Part shown: in pieces, positions 54,476 to 63,911 of the stretch
Layout of the letters: the number at the start of each line of letters is the position of its first letter
How positions within the stretch are numbered: the first letter of the stretch is position 1
Origin: Blautia sp. An81
GTDB taxonomy: Bacteria > Bacillota > Clostridia > Lachnospirales > Lachnospiraceae
Assembly (NCBI RefSeq): GCF_002161285.1
Contig: NZ_NFHH01000006.1
Location: forward strand, 110,793 to 174,792
Direction: 5' to 3'
DNA: 64,000 bases
Notes under the pieces: generated by a model
Told to the model about the DNA's origin: nothing
The model's input: the letters and a program-made list of their open reading frames with translations, nothing else
Databases searched by the model: none
Translations under genes and position numbers: made by a program

Positions 54476-56056
54476 TTACTCTGCAATACGTCTGATCGTA
54501 ATGTAAGAAGTATACAGAGCGTTAGATGTATATTTGATTCCGCCCTTTGGATAAGGAGCGCTGTTGGATGCATGTACGATTCCGCCGTCTCCTGTGAGGA
54601 TTGCCACATGTCCAGGATAAACGATCAAATCACCGGCTTTGGATTCTGACCAAGATACCTCAGTACCTACATAAGCCTGATCGTAGCTGGTTCTCGGAAG
54701 AGAATAACCAAAGTGTGCATAAATCTGCTGGGTGAATCCAGAACAGTCAATACCATTTGTCAGACTGTTTCCTCCATATACATATGGATTTCCGATAAAC
54801 TGTTTGGCATATGCCACAATAGCCTCTCCTACACTGCTGTTATAAGATACATCCTCAGTTGTATCCTCTGAAGCCGATGCCTGAGACTGATCTTCCTGTG
54901 CTGCAGAATTATCTTCTGCCGGAGCGGAAGGCGTTGTGTCTGCAGGCTGTGAAGCCTCTTCCTGTGTATCCTCTTCAACAGTCTCTGTTGTCTGAGAGTC
55001 TTCTGTATCGGCAGCACTGTTATCAGATGCTCCGTTATCAGCAGTTGTACCGCCATCTGCTGAAGAATCCTCCTCTGTAGCATCTTCCACTGTCGTGTCT
55101 GTTTCTTGCTTCTGTTCTGTATCTGCAGCTGTCTCCTGCTGAGTGTTGTCTGCAGATGTTTCCTGCTGTGTGCTGTCTGTATCTGCTGCTGTTTCCTGCT
55201 GTGTCTCAGAAGTTTCTTCCTCTGTATCTTCAGCAGCTTCTGTCTGTGTGCTCTGTCCATTAGAGGTCTGGGCTGTATTCTCTGTATTTTTCTTCTGTTC
55301 AGAAGCCTGAGCTGCAGCTTTTGCTGCTGCTTCCTCTTCTTCCTGAATCTGCTGGAGCTCAGCATTCTGCTCTTCAATGAGCTGCTGGTACTGCTGTGCC
55401 TGAGCCTGAGCTGAAGCAATCTGTGCATCATAATCAGAAGCAGATGCTTTCAGACTGGACATCTGGGATTCCAGTGACTGCTGAATGCCTTCCTGTTCCT
55501 GTTTGCTGCTTTCTAATTCTGCCTTCTCAGTCTCCAGCTGTTCCTCCAGATCCTGTACAGACTGTACAGCATCTTTCAGCTTCTGAAGGGCTTCTCTATC
55601 ATAGTCATATACTTTCTGGCTTGTCTCCATCTTAGACAACATATCTGCGATGCTGTTGGACTCTAAAAGGGCCTGTGCCCAAGAAGTATTTCCGTTCTCA
55701 TAGAGGTACTGGATACGTTTTTTCATATCCTCATATTGCTTGTCGCGTTCTGCCTGTGCTGTTTCCAGCTCTGCCTGTGTCGCCTGTATGTCAGCCTCTT
55801 TTTCCTGGATGCTTTCATTCAGCATGTTTACCTGAGTCATAACGCTGACCAATTCCTGCTGGGTAGAGCTGATCTGGTTCATCAGGGCGCTCTTCTGGCT
55901 CTGGAGTTCGTTTACTCTTGCCTGTGCATCGGAAAGTTTACTCTGAGTTGCTGATTTCTGGGCCTGTACTTCATCCTTTCTGGCAGCTGCAACAGGAACA
56001 ATCTGAGTTGCTGTCATAGCAAAAATCAGTGACAGGCATATTAATCTTTTCTTCAT
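54476..56056 (-). CDS. NlpC/P60 peptidoglycan hydrolase, acidic-linker paralog
   Basis: 526 residues. Signal peptide MKKRLICLSLIFAMTATQIV, coiled coil to about residue 250, then a linker of about 150 residues rich in Thr, Gln, Glu, Asp and Ser. The C-terminal NlpC/P60 domain is almost the same as in the neighbouring gene (NGIDCSGFTQQIYAHFGYSL; GHVAILTGDGGIVHASNSAP). Probably a tandem duplicate with a diverged linker. AGGTATTTAGGACT precedes the ATG. Confidence 0.92.
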   Translation of the reverse strand: MKKRLICLSLIFAMTATQIVPVAAARKDEVQAQKSATQSKLSDAQARVNELQSQKSALMNQISSTQQELVSVMTQVNMLNESIQEKEADIQATQAELETAQAERDKQYEDMKKRIQYLYENGNTSWAQALLESNSIADMLSKMETSQKVYDYDREALQKLKDAVQSVQDLEEQLETEKAELESSKQEQEGIQQSLESQMSSLKASASDYDAQIASAQAQAQQYQQLIEEQNAELQQIQEEEEAAAKAAAQASEQKKNTENTAQTSNGQSTQTEAAEDTEEETSETQQETAADTDSTQQETSADNTQQETAADTEQKQETDTTVEDATEEDSSADGGTTADNGASDNSAADTEDSQTTETVEEDTQEEASQPADTTPSAPAEDNSAAQEDQSQASASEDTTEDVSYNSSVGEAIVAYAKQFIGNPYVYGGNSLTNGIDCSGFTQQIYAHFGYSLPRTSYDQAYVGTEVSWSESKAGDLIVYPGHVAILTGDGGIVHASNSAPYPKGGIKYTSNALYTSYITIRRIAE

Positions 56057-56190
56057 AGTCCTAAATACCTCTCCCTAGTAAAATCTGTTAACAAGTTCTA
56101 GCAGTATTTTGTAATATTTTTGTAATATTTATTACACTTTTAAGATATACTAACATACTTTACCAGGTTTTTCAAGGTCCATTTCCATTT

Positions 56191-57465
56191 TTATGATAAG
56201 CTGCCGTTTTTTCTCACTTCTGCAGCCCGGGCATGTCCCATTAATCCTTCTCCTTTTGCCATCCTCTCTACCAGCGGCGCCAGCTCTCTCATTGCCTCCG
56301 GTGTCATGCTCTGGTGGGTGCAGGTTTTCAGAAAAGTTCCAACCCACACACCGCCTGTGTATCTTGCAGCTCTAAGTGTTGGAAGAGTGTGGTTGGTCCC
56401 GGAGGCATAATCTCCAAAGACCTCTGCAGTATTTTCTCCAATAAACAAAGAGCCATAATTATAAAGCTTTTCTTTCAGGATCTCTGGTTCTCTTACATTT
56501 AGCTCCAGGTGTTCCGGAGCATAGCTGTTAGTGATTTCTACTGCTTCTTCCAGATTCTCCGTCAGAACCACTTCACCGTAGGTCTCCCAGGATTTTTGTG
56601 CAATCGATGCTGTAGACAGCCAGGAAAGTTCTTTCTCCACTGCCTGGATCACCGCCTGGCCAAACCTTTCGTCTGTGGTGATCAGCATACCTTTTGCATT
56701 AGGGTCATGTTCAGACTGGGCCAGAAGGTCCGCCGCCACGATCTCAGGTGTGCCGCTGCCATCTGCAATAACCAGCACTTCACTGGGACCGGCCACAAAA
56801 TCAATTCCCACCTGGCCGTAGCACTGTCTTTTTGCCTCGGTCACATACTGGTTTCCAGGGCCTACGATCATATCCACCGCCGGAATTTCTTCTGTTCCAT
56901 AGGAAAAAGCAGCAATGGCCTGGGCTCCTCCCACAGCGTAGATTTCATCTGCACCTGCAATATCCATAGCCGCCAGAGTCTTAGGATTTATTTTATCCGT
57001 TCCTTTCATAACCGGAGAGCAGGCCGTCACCCGTTCCACTCCTGCTGCTTTCGCTGGGATCACCAGCATAAGAGCTGTAGAATAAAGGGGATAATTTCCT
57101 CCCGGAACATAACAGCAGCAGGACTTCACCGGCAGGATCCGGTGTCCCAGAAAGATCCCCGGAGCAGGGCTGAAATTTTCCAGAGGCTTTATGGTCTCTC
57201 TCTGGGCATTAGCAAAGGCCCTGATATGTTCTGCAGCTTTTTTCAGATCTTCGATCTCCTGGGCTGTAAGCTGTTCATAAGCTTCCTGGATTTCTTCCCG
57301 GGTAACCAGAAAAGATTTTCTGGTGCTGCCGTCAAACCTCTGGCTGTACTCTCTGAGGGCCTCATCCTTTCTTTTCTTCACATCTTCTATCATATCTCCC
57401 ACAGTCTGGGTAAGTTTCTTCTTGTCTTCCTCTGTACGCACTCTGGCTGCTTTTAATACTTTCAT
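56191..57465 (-). CDS. hisD: Histidinol dehydrogenase
   Basis: 424 residues. YVPGGNYPLYSTALMLVIPA, GPSEVLVIADGSGTPEIVAA with zinc-binding His in LLAQSEHDPNAKGM, and SYAPEHLELNV, DYASGTNHTLPT match HisD. Catalyses the last two oxidations of histidine synthesis. No other his genes are nearby, so either the pathway is scattered or this is a paralog acting on another alcohol. GGGAGG precedes the ATG. Confidence 0.9.
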   Translation of the reverse strand: MKVLKAARVRTEEDKKKLTQTVGDMIEDVKKRKDEALREYSQRFDGSTRKSFLVTREEIQEAYEQLTAQEIEDLKKAAEHIRAFANAQRETIKPLENFSPAPGIFLGHRILPVKSCCCYVPGGNYPLYSTALMLVIPAKAAGVERVTACSPVMKGTDKINPKTLAAMDIAGADEIYAVGGAQAIAAFSYGTEEIPAVDMIVGPGNQYVTEAKRQCYGQVGIDFVAGPSEVLVIADGSGTPEIVAADLLAQSEHDPNAKGMLITTDERFGQAVIQAVEKELSWLSTASIAQKSWETYGEVVLTENLEEAVEITNSYAPEHLELNVREPEILKEKLYNYGSLFIGENTAEVFGDYASGTNHTLPTLRAARYTGGVWVGTFLKTCTHQSMTPEAMRELAPLVERMAKGEGLMGHARAAEVRKNGSLS

Positions 57466-57576
57466 AATCTAAACCTCCCTGGCTCCATGGCCTGAATTTC
57501 TCATCTATGGCGCCATTATAAAATATGAAGTCTGGTCTGTGTCAATCTTGTTTTTTTCCCTTTTCTCTCTCAAACC

Positions 57577-57605
57577 TTGAGTATACTCCGTGTTTATGGT
57601 ACCAT
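57577..57605 (+). promoter_or_regulatory. Candidate promoter of the MerR-type gene
   Basis: TTGAGT (57577-57582), 17-base spacer, TACCAT (57600-57605), 33 bases before the ATG. The spacer and -10 have a partial dyad (GGTACC). Confidence 0.35.
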
Positions 57606-57637
57606 ATCAGAAATGAAAAAGAGAGGAAGGCTGTCCC

Positions 57638-58876
57638 ATGCGTATCGGCAAAGTATCGGAACTTTATCATATATCTATAGACAATCTCTACTATTATATA
57701 CATTATGGACTTCTGGTTCCCCCCAGGCCCAAAGGGCAGTATGTCTTTGACGAAGCTACCTGTAAAGATCTGGAATGGATACTGGAATTGAAAGACCTGG
57801 ATTTTTCTCTCCGTGAAATCCATATTCTCCTGTCTCTGAAACGGGTTTCCGGCTTTGCAGACCCTCAGGACCTTATGGAGCTGAAAGAGATGTACATTAA
57901 TAAGCGCCACCTCTGCCTTCAGGAAATCCAGCATAAAAAAACGGTTATAGAAAAACTGGAGAAAAAAATACAGGAACTGGAAATTCCGGCTGCTTCTCCT
58001 GAAGCCAAAACAGGGGTCCCCCTTTCCATGCTCTCTCTGCTGTGCTGCCCCTGCTGCGGTAAAGAGCTTTCCATGACAGATGTGGAAATGAACCACCGCT
58101 GTATTTCCAAAGGAAATCTCTCCTGTTCCTGCGGCTATCAGGCCCAAATCCGCCACGGTATCCTGATGACTCCCAATAAAAATCAGAATCTCCAGGACAC
58201 CCCGGACCTTACCAGAGAACTGTACAAAGACCTTCCTCCGGACCTGATCAGCCTGTTTCAGCGTTCCTACAATCACATGCTGAAAAATATGGAGGAAACG
58301 GGTCTCCAGGGAAAAGTTATCTGTGAGACTTATATAAACGCCTGGTTTTTCATCCACAATCATCTGGAATATCTCCCTAAAAACAGCCGTTATATTATCA
58401 TTGACAAATATCCGGAAACTCTTCTTATGTATAAAAGACTGATTGAAAAGCAGACGCCGGATCTGGAAATCCTGTATCTGGCAGACAGCAGCACCTGTTT
58501 TCCTTTGAAACCTGGATCCATAGATATCCATCTGGATTTCTTTGCTGTGAACGAACATAATTTTTATCATGATACTTTCTTATATAAAGAACTTATCCCT
58601 TACCTGGCACCAGGGGCTGATCTTATCGGCACCTATTTCTATTTTGAGCGGGCTCCAAAATCCATGAAACAGCTTCTCAGTCAGTACCCGGAAGCTTACT
58701 GTAAAAATTTTGACCTGGAGTATTTCCACTCTTCACTGAAAGAGGCTGGATATGTTCTTCTGGAAGAAGAAGACTGCGGCTGCACCACAGACTCCGGCGC
58801 CAATCTGGGCTTTGGCTTTCATGTAAAAGGCGAAAAAATGCACCTTCTTCCCTATCACGGAAGAAAGCGCATCTGA
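57638..58876 (+). CDS. MerR-type regulator fused to a zinc ribbon and methyltransferase-like domain
   Basis: 412 residues. Residues 1-70 are a MerR winged helix (MRIGKVSELYHISIDNLYYY, then KDLDFSLREIHILLSLK), residues 85-120 a coiled-coil dimer helix, residues 135-175 a Cys cluster (LLCCPCCGKELS ... CSCGYQAQIRHGI) like the Trm112/RlmA zinc ribbon, and residues 180-412 resemble a class I methyltransferase but lack a clear GxGxG (motif I reads KVICETYINAWFFIHN). It may be a sensor using a dead enzyme fold. GAGAGGAAG precedes the ATG. Confidence 0.75.
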   Translation: MRIGKVSELYHISIDNLYYYIHYGLLVPPRPKGQYVFDEATCKDLEWILELKDLDFSLREIHILLSLKRVSGFADPQDLMELKEMYINKRHLCLQEIQHKKTVIEKLEKKIQELEIPAASPEAKTGVPLSMLSLLCCPCCGKELSMTDVEMNHRCISKGNLSCSCGYQAQIRHGILMTPNKNQNLQDTPDLTRELYKDLPPDLISLFQRSYNHMLKNMEETGLQGKVICETYINAWFFIHNHLEYLPKNSRYIIIDKYPETLLMYKRLIEKQTPDLEILYLADSSTCFPLKPGSIDIHLDFFAVNEHNFYHDTFLYKELIPYLAPGADLIGTYFYFERAPKSMKQLLSQYPEAYCKNFDLEYFHSSLKEAGYVLLEEEDCGCTTDSGANLGFGFHVKGEKMHLLPYHGRKRI

Positions 58877-58886
58877 TAATTTACAA

Positions 58887-60155
58887 TTATTCAAAAAATA
58901 CAGTGGCTGCCTTTATAAAGTAATCTGTGTCCTTTACCCCTGCAGTCTCATAGGGGGAATGCATGGCAAGCTGAGGCAGCCCCACATCCACTGCATTCAC
59001 AGATACCTGGGCCATGGAAATGTTCCCCAGAGTAGAGCCTCCTGGCATATCTGACCGGTTTGTAAAAGTCTGGAAAGGAACTCCCGCCTGGCGGCAGATA
59101 TCTTTAAACACAGCGGCGGAAAATCCATCGGTACAGTATTTCTGATTTGCGCTGTGTTTGATCACAATGCCTTTATTGAGATAAGGGCGGTTCACCGGGT
59201 CCGCCTTCTCTGTATAGTTAGGGTGGACTGCGTGAGCGTTATCTGCAGAGATCATAAAGCTGTCGGCTACGCACCGGAGGTAGTCCTCATAGTCTCCTCC
59301 CAGACCTTTCTGTATCCGGAGCAGCACATCATAGAGGAAGGTTGAGGCTGCCCCCTGTTTCGTGCCGCTTCCCACCTCTTCATTGTCCATAACACAGTGA
59401 ACCGCTCCGTAGTTTTCTTTTGCCCCTGCCAGGAAGCCCTTCAGAGAGGCAAAGGCACACTGGAGGTCGTCCAGTCTTCCTATGGAAACAAACTCTTCTT
59501 CTGCTCCCCAGATCGTCCCTTTCTGCCTGTTATATAGGAAAAGATCGTGTCCCAGGATTTCTTCTTCCTTCACCCCGGCAGCCTCTGCCAGGATCTTCTG
59601 GAATTTACCCTTTGCGGAAGCTTCTCCGAAGAGAGGCAGAAGGTCCTTCTGGGGATTATATTTATAGCCGTTATTGGCTTCCCGGTTCATATGTATGGCC
59701 AGATTAGGGATCATCACCAGATCCCTGTCTATGTTTACCAGTCTGGTGACAATCTTTCCCTGGTCTTTTACAGCGATCCGCCCGGCTACAGAAAGGGGCC
59801 GGTCCAGCCAGGGTGCGCATATCATGCCTCCATAGCCCTCTGTATTTAGTTTCACATACTGGTTCTCTACCAGCATCTCCGGATTCTCTTTGATCTTAAA
59901 ACTGGGAGAATCACTGTGGCTGGCAATGATCCGAAATCCAGTCAGTTCTTTTCTGGGAACTGTAAATGCGATCAGGGCAGAGCCGTTCCGGGTGGTATAG
60001 TATTTTCCTCCCGGCACAAGCTGCCACCGTTCTTTCTCTTCCAGCTTTGTAAATCCTTCCCCTTCCAGCATCTCTTCCATAGCCGCCACGGCATGGAAGC
60101 TGGTAGGGCTTTTCTCTATAAAATCAATCAGTTCTCTTGCTGTCTCTTGGCTCAT
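58887..60155 (-). CDS. M18 family aminopeptidase
   Basis: 422 residues from ATG 60155, one base after the molybdenum-subunit stop and with GAGGAG inside that gene. Zinc ligands and catalytic residues: IASHSDSPSFKIKENPE, DNEEVGSGTKQGA, DNAHAVHPNY and RSDMPGGSTLGNISMAQ. Removes acidic or other N-terminal residues from peptides. Cytosolic. Convergent with the MerR fusion, 11 bases apart. Confidence 0.93.
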   Translation of the reverse strand: MSQETARELIDFIEKSPTSFHAVAAMEEMLEGEGFTKLEEKERWQLVPGGKYYTTRNGSALIAFTVPRKELTGFRIIASHSDSPSFKIKENPEMLVENQYVKLNTEGYGGMICAPWLDRPLSVAGRIAVKDQGKIVTRLVNIDRDLVMIPNLAIHMNREANNGYKYNPQKDLLPLFGEASAKGKFQKILAEAAGVKEEEILGHDLFLYNRQKGTIWGAEEEFVSIGRLDDLQCAFASLKGFLAGAKENYGAVHCVMDNEEVGSGTKQGAASTFLYDVLLRIQKGLGGDYEDYLRCVADSFMISADNAHAVHPNYTEKADPVNRPYLNKGIVIKHSANQKYCTDGFSAAVFKDICRQAGVPFQTFTNRSDMPGGSTLGNISMAQVSVNAVDVGLPQLAMHSPYETAGVKDTDYFIKAATVFFE

Positions 60156-60156
60156 G

Positions 60157-62451
60157 TTACTCCTCTTTCTCTTCCTTTTGGGCCAGTGCCATGGCAATCT
60201 TTTCCGGTGTAATAGGCATTTCCCGGATACGGACGCCTACTGCGTTATATACGGCATTTGCCAGGGCCGGACAAGGGGTATTGATCACCATCTCTCCAAT
60301 AGACTTAGCGCCGAAAGGATGGCTCTTTTCATAGCTGGGAATAAATTCTACCCGGATATTCTTTAAGTCCATGCGGGTTGGAATCTTATACTGCATAAAG
60401 GAATTATTCCGCATCTGCCCCTTCTCATTATACTGAATATCTTCATAAAGGGCCATGCCGATTCCCTGGGCCAGACCACCCTCTGTCTGGACTCTTGCCA
60501 GATTGGGGTTTATAGGCGTACCGCAGTCCACCACTGCTGCATAGTCCAGGATTTCCAGGGTGCCGGTTTCCTTGTCAATCTCGATTTCCACAATTCCTGC
60601 CATAAAAGGCGGCGGTGAAATCTGGGAAGAACGGGTAGCCGAAGCCTGAAGGTTTGTGTTGTTTCCGCTGGTTCCTTTTACGGCAATAGATTCCAGAGAC
60701 ACTTCCCCCTGGCCGTCCAGCTTATATACAGATTTTCCGTCAAATTCTACCTGGTCTGCCTCTGTCTCCAGCATGGCGGCTCCCAGTTCCTTAATTTTCT
60801 CCCTGAGCTGTTCACAGGCGTCTGCCACAGCCATTCCTGTAACATAAGTAGTGGCAGAGGCATAAGAGCCGGAGTCATAAGGAGAAATATCTGTATCCAC
60901 TCCAAATACTACAATATTGTCAAAATCTGTTTCCAGAACGTCTGCCGCCATCTGGGCCAAAATGGTATCGCAGCCTGTTCCCATATCAGTAGCTCCCAGG
61001 CCCAGTGTGTAGGAGCCATCCTCTCCCAGTTTAATGGAAGCTCCTCCTACATCCACCTTGGCGATAGAAGATCCCTGCATGGCAATGGCTGATCCTACTG
61101 CCCGGACTTTGCCGTTTCCCATGTCACGGCAGGGGTATTTTTCCTCCCAGCCGATCATTTCTTTGGCTCTTGCCAGACATTTATCCAGAGTACAGCTTGT
61201 AACCCAGGGGCTGCCGTCGTAGCCGATAAACCGTCCCCCTTCTTTTGACAGGTTCCTTTCCCGAAAAGCTACCGGGTCCATGCCCATCTCATGGGCCAGC
61301 TCGTCTACTGCAGATTCTACTGCAAAGATTCCCTGGGTGGCTCCATATCCCCGGTAAGCTCCTGCAGACATCTGATTAGTATATACCACCTCATAGCTGA
61401 ACCGGTAGGCTTCTGTATTCCGGTAAAGGCCCAGAGGCTTGTGTCCGGAAAGCCCTACGGTAGTAGGTCCATGCTCACCATAGGCCCCTGTATTAGACAA
61501 GGTATGGATATCTATGGCTTTCAGGATTCCTTTCTCATCAGCGCCCAGGCGGACCCGTACCTCCATCTCATGACGGGGAGAAGAACAGATCTGAGACTCA
61601 TATCTGGAATAAACGATCTTTGCCGGTTTTCCTGTCTTTAAAGTCACAATGGCAGGATACATCTCACACACCGCTGTCTGCTTGGCCCCGAATCCTCCGC
61701 CGATCCTGGGCTTTATTACCCGGACTTTGGATGCTCCGATCCCCAGCGCCCGTCCCAAAATTCTCCGGACATGAAAGGGAACCTGGGTGGAGGCCACCAC
61801 ATTCAGTCTTCCAAAATAGTCCAGATAAGTATAGGCCCGGAAAGTCTCCATCATGGTCTGCTGATTTGCCTTAGTATGATAAGTCCTGTCTACTACATAT
61901 TTACATTCCTTCAGCAAAGCGTCTACATCTCCCAGACTTTCTTCCTTCTGAGCGCAGAGATTCCGTTTGTTATCTGCTCCCACAGGCATCTTGGCCTCCC
62001 AGTTATCCTCCGGGTGGATCAGCGTCTCATTATCCTTTGCCTCATGAAAATCCAATACTGCAGGAAGAACCTTATATTTTACTTTGATAAGTTTCAGGGC
62101 TTTATCCACGGCAGCTTCCGTCTTTCCCGCTACAATGGCTGCCCCGTCTCCTACAAACCGCACTCTCTGGTCCAATATCAGACGGTCATAGGGGCTGAAT
62201 TCCGGGTAGGTCTGGCCTGCCAGGGTAAAACGCTGCTGAGGCACATCTTTATAAGTAAGGATACATTCAATTCCAGGAACTTTCATGGCCGCCTCTGTTT
62301 TGATCTCTTCAATAAGAGCATGAGCATAAGGGCTTCTCAGCACCTTCACGATAAGGCAGTCCTTGGGGGCGATGTCATCTGTGTATACAGGCTTTCCTGT
62401 AACCAGAGCCATAGCATCCTTTTTCACCACAGGCTGATTTACATATTTCAT
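60157..62451 (-). CDS. Xanthine dehydrogenase-family molybdopterin-binding subunit
   Basis: 764 residues. RIGGGFGAKQTAVCEMYPAI and the C-terminal HPFGAKSIGEMVINTPCPAL (catalytic Glu in GAKSIGE), plus YRGYGATQGIFAVESAVDEL, identify the large molybdenum hydroxylase subunit. It hydroxylates purines or other N-heterocycles; xanthine is likely but unproven. It starts 4 bases inside the Fe-S gene. No in-frame UGA, so no selenocysteine. Confidence 0.92.
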   Translation of the reverse strand: MKYVNQPVVKKDAMALVTGKPVYTDDIAPKDCLIVKVLRSPYAHALIEEIKTEAAMKVPGIECILTYKDVPQQRFTLAGQTYPEFSPYDRLILDQRVRFVGDGAAIVAGKTEAAVDKALKLIKVKYKVLPAVLDFHEAKDNETLIHPEDNWEAKMPVGADNKRNLCAQKEESLGDVDALLKECKYVVDRTYHTKANQQTMMETFRAYTYLDYFGRLNVVASTQVPFHVRRILGRALGIGASKVRVIKPRIGGGFGAKQTAVCEMYPAIVTLKTGKPAKIVYSRYESQICSSPRHEMEVRVRLGADEKGILKAIDIHTLSNTGAYGEHGPTTVGLSGHKPLGLYRNTEAYRFSYEVVYTNQMSAGAYRGYGATQGIFAVESAVDELAHEMGMDPVAFRERNLSKEGGRFIGYDGSPWVTSCTLDKCLARAKEMIGWEEKYPCRDMGNGKVRAVGSAIAMQGSSIAKVDVGGASIKLGEDGSYTLGLGATDMGTGCDTILAQMAADVLETDFDNIVVFGVDTDISPYDSGSYASATTYVTGMAVADACEQLREKIKELGAAMLETEADQVEFDGKSVYKLDGQGEVSLESIAVKGTSGNNTNLQASATRSSQISPPPFMAGIVEIEIDKETGTLEILDYAAVVDCGTPINPNLARVQTEGGLAQGIGMALYEDIQYNEKGQMRNNSFMQYKIPTRMDLKNIRVEFIPSYEKSHPFGAKSIGEMVINTPCPALANAVYNAVGVRIREMPITPEKIAMALAQKEEKEE

Positions 62452-62924
62452 TGTCCTTCCCCCTCTCTCTGGGTTTTCTTATATTCCAGATATTTTAAGA
62501 TACTTCTGGTCTGACCCATGAATCCGGAGCAGCGGCAGAGATTTCCTGCCAGATACTCATTAATTTCTTCCTCTGTAGGGTCTGTAAGCTCTTTTTCCAT
62601 AGCAAATATATTCATCATAAATCCAGGGTTGCAGAATCCGCACTGCTCTGCTCCTTCCCCTGCCAGAAAGCTGCCTAATTCTTCCGCCTTTTCCTGAAGC
62701 CCCTCTAAGGTGACTACATGCTTCTCTTCTACTCTTGCAGCCAGGGTACTGCAGGATAATATAGGCTTTTCCTCCAAGAGGACTGTACAAAGGCCGCAGT
62801 TGGCTGTCTCACAGCCTCTCTTAACACTGTAACATTCTTTTTCCCGCAGAAGGTCCAGAAGAAGGGTATCTGCCTGGATTTCTGCCTGGATTTTCTTTCC
62901 ATTGAGCCAAAACTTAATTTCCAT
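62448..62924 (-). CDS. 2Fe-2S subunit of the xanthine dehydrogenase-family enzyme
   Basis: 158 residues. Plant-type cluster KRGCETANCGLCTVLLEEKP and second cluster AEQCGFCNPGFMMNI with AGNLCRCSGFMGQ. The GCETANCGLC form is typical of clostridial purine hydroxylases. Transfers electrons from molybdenum to FAD. Overlaps both neighbours. Confidence 0.93.
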   Translation of the reverse strand: MEIKFWLNGKKIQAEIQADTLLLDLLREKECYSVKRGCETANCGLCTVLLEEKPILSCSTLAARVEEKHVVTLEGLQEKAEELGSFLAGEGAEQCGFCNPGFMMNIFAMEKELTDPTEEEINEYLAGNLCRCSGFMGQTRSILKYLEYKKTQREGEGQ

Positions 62925-63735
62925 TTTCCATACCTCCTGCCTGGATCAGCGCTCTTTTGGTCAGTACCTGTACCAGATGGCTTCTGTACTGAGCGGAAGC
63001 TCTCATATTCGTTCCTGTTCGCACATGCTCTCTGGCGTATGCGGCAAAGGCCTCTGCCGCTTCTTTCTGTTCTCCAGGCTCTTTCTTCAGGAAGTCCTTC
63101 AAGATTCCCTTTTCGTCTTTTACAATAACCGCTTTATAGGGACAGGCTCCCAAAGCCACTCTCGCCTCTCCGTCTTCAAAAAGAGAAACCCCGCAGGTCA
63201 GTACAGGAAAATCTGTACTGCTGTTTCTCTGACTTATATAGGACATAGCCGCCGGTCTTTTCTTTACCAGGATCCGCACCAGAATGTCCCGGTCTCTCTT
63301 CATCTGGGCAAACTCTTCCAGAGGGATGATGCCTCCCTTATATAATTCCACATAGGAGTCCATAGCCAGAAACATGGTAAGAACGTCGGAAAACCCAAAT
63401 CTTCCGAAAATACTTCCTCCCACTGTGGCGCAGTTCCGGAACTGAACTCCTACAATATGCCGCAGGCTTTCCTTCATAGCCCCTTGGGTATATTCTGCCA
63501 GGCCTTTATGTGTCTCCAGGTCCCGCAGGCTTACCATTGCTCCGATACGGAATCCCTCCTCATCTTCCTCAATGGTATCCAGTCCCAGACCGGACAGGTC
63601 TATGGCAGTTCCCACGTTCCGGCTGCCCATTTTCAGCCACACCATACCTCCCAGGACACAGGCGGACCGCTTCTGGTTTAACTGATAGGCTTCCTCCAAA
63701 TCCTTTACTTTAACGTACTCTCTGATCTTTAACAT
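62914..63735 (-). CDS. FAD-binding subunit of the xanthine dehydrogenase-family enzyme
   Basis: 273 residues. The N-terminus ACVLGGMVWLKMGSRNVGTA and the FAD loop RNCATVGGSIFGRFGFSDVL match the FAD-binding subunit of molybdenum hydroxylases. First gene of the FAD/2Fe-2S/molybdenum operon, overlapping the next by 11 bases. CAGGAG precedes the ATG. Confidence 0.92.
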   Translation of the reverse strand: MLKIREYVKVKDLEEAYQLNQKRSACVLGGMVWLKMGSRNVGTAIDLSGLGLDTIEEDEEGFRIGAMVSLRDLETHKGLAEYTQGAMKESLRHIVGVQFRNCATVGGSIFGRFGFSDVLTMFLAMDSYVELYKGGIIPLEEFAQMKRDRDILVRILVKKRPAAMSYISQRNSSTDFPVLTCGVSLFEDGEARVALGACPYKAVIVKDEKGILKDFLKKEPGEQKEAAEAFAAYAREHVRTGTNMRASAQYRSHLVQVLTKRALIQAGGMENGN

Positions 63736-63826
63736 TTCATTTCTCCTGTTACCTGAAAAGGGACTGCCGCATAAAACCTCCGGTCTTACACAACAGCCCT
63801 CCTGTTTCTTCGTTCTTCGTAAAATC

Positions 63827-63856
63827 AGTATAGCATAGGCATTTTATACTAAGCAA
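63827..63856 (-). promoter_or_regulatory. Promoter of the molybdenum hydroxylase operon
   Basis: On the minus strand TTGCTT (63856-63851), 18-base spacer, TATACT (63832-63827), 92 bases before the FAD-subunit ATG. Otherwise the 63736-63911 gap shows nothing clear. Confidence 0.45.
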
Positions 63857-63911
63857 GTATTTTCTCTTTTCTTTTCTCTCAACCTAAAATGAAATTTTAA
63901 ATTCCACTCCC

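Noticed and set aside
57542..58570. Minus-strand ORF of 342 codons opposite the MerR fusion
   Set aside because: Composition and lack of motifs indicate a shadow; the plus-strand frame has clear MerR and zinc motifs.
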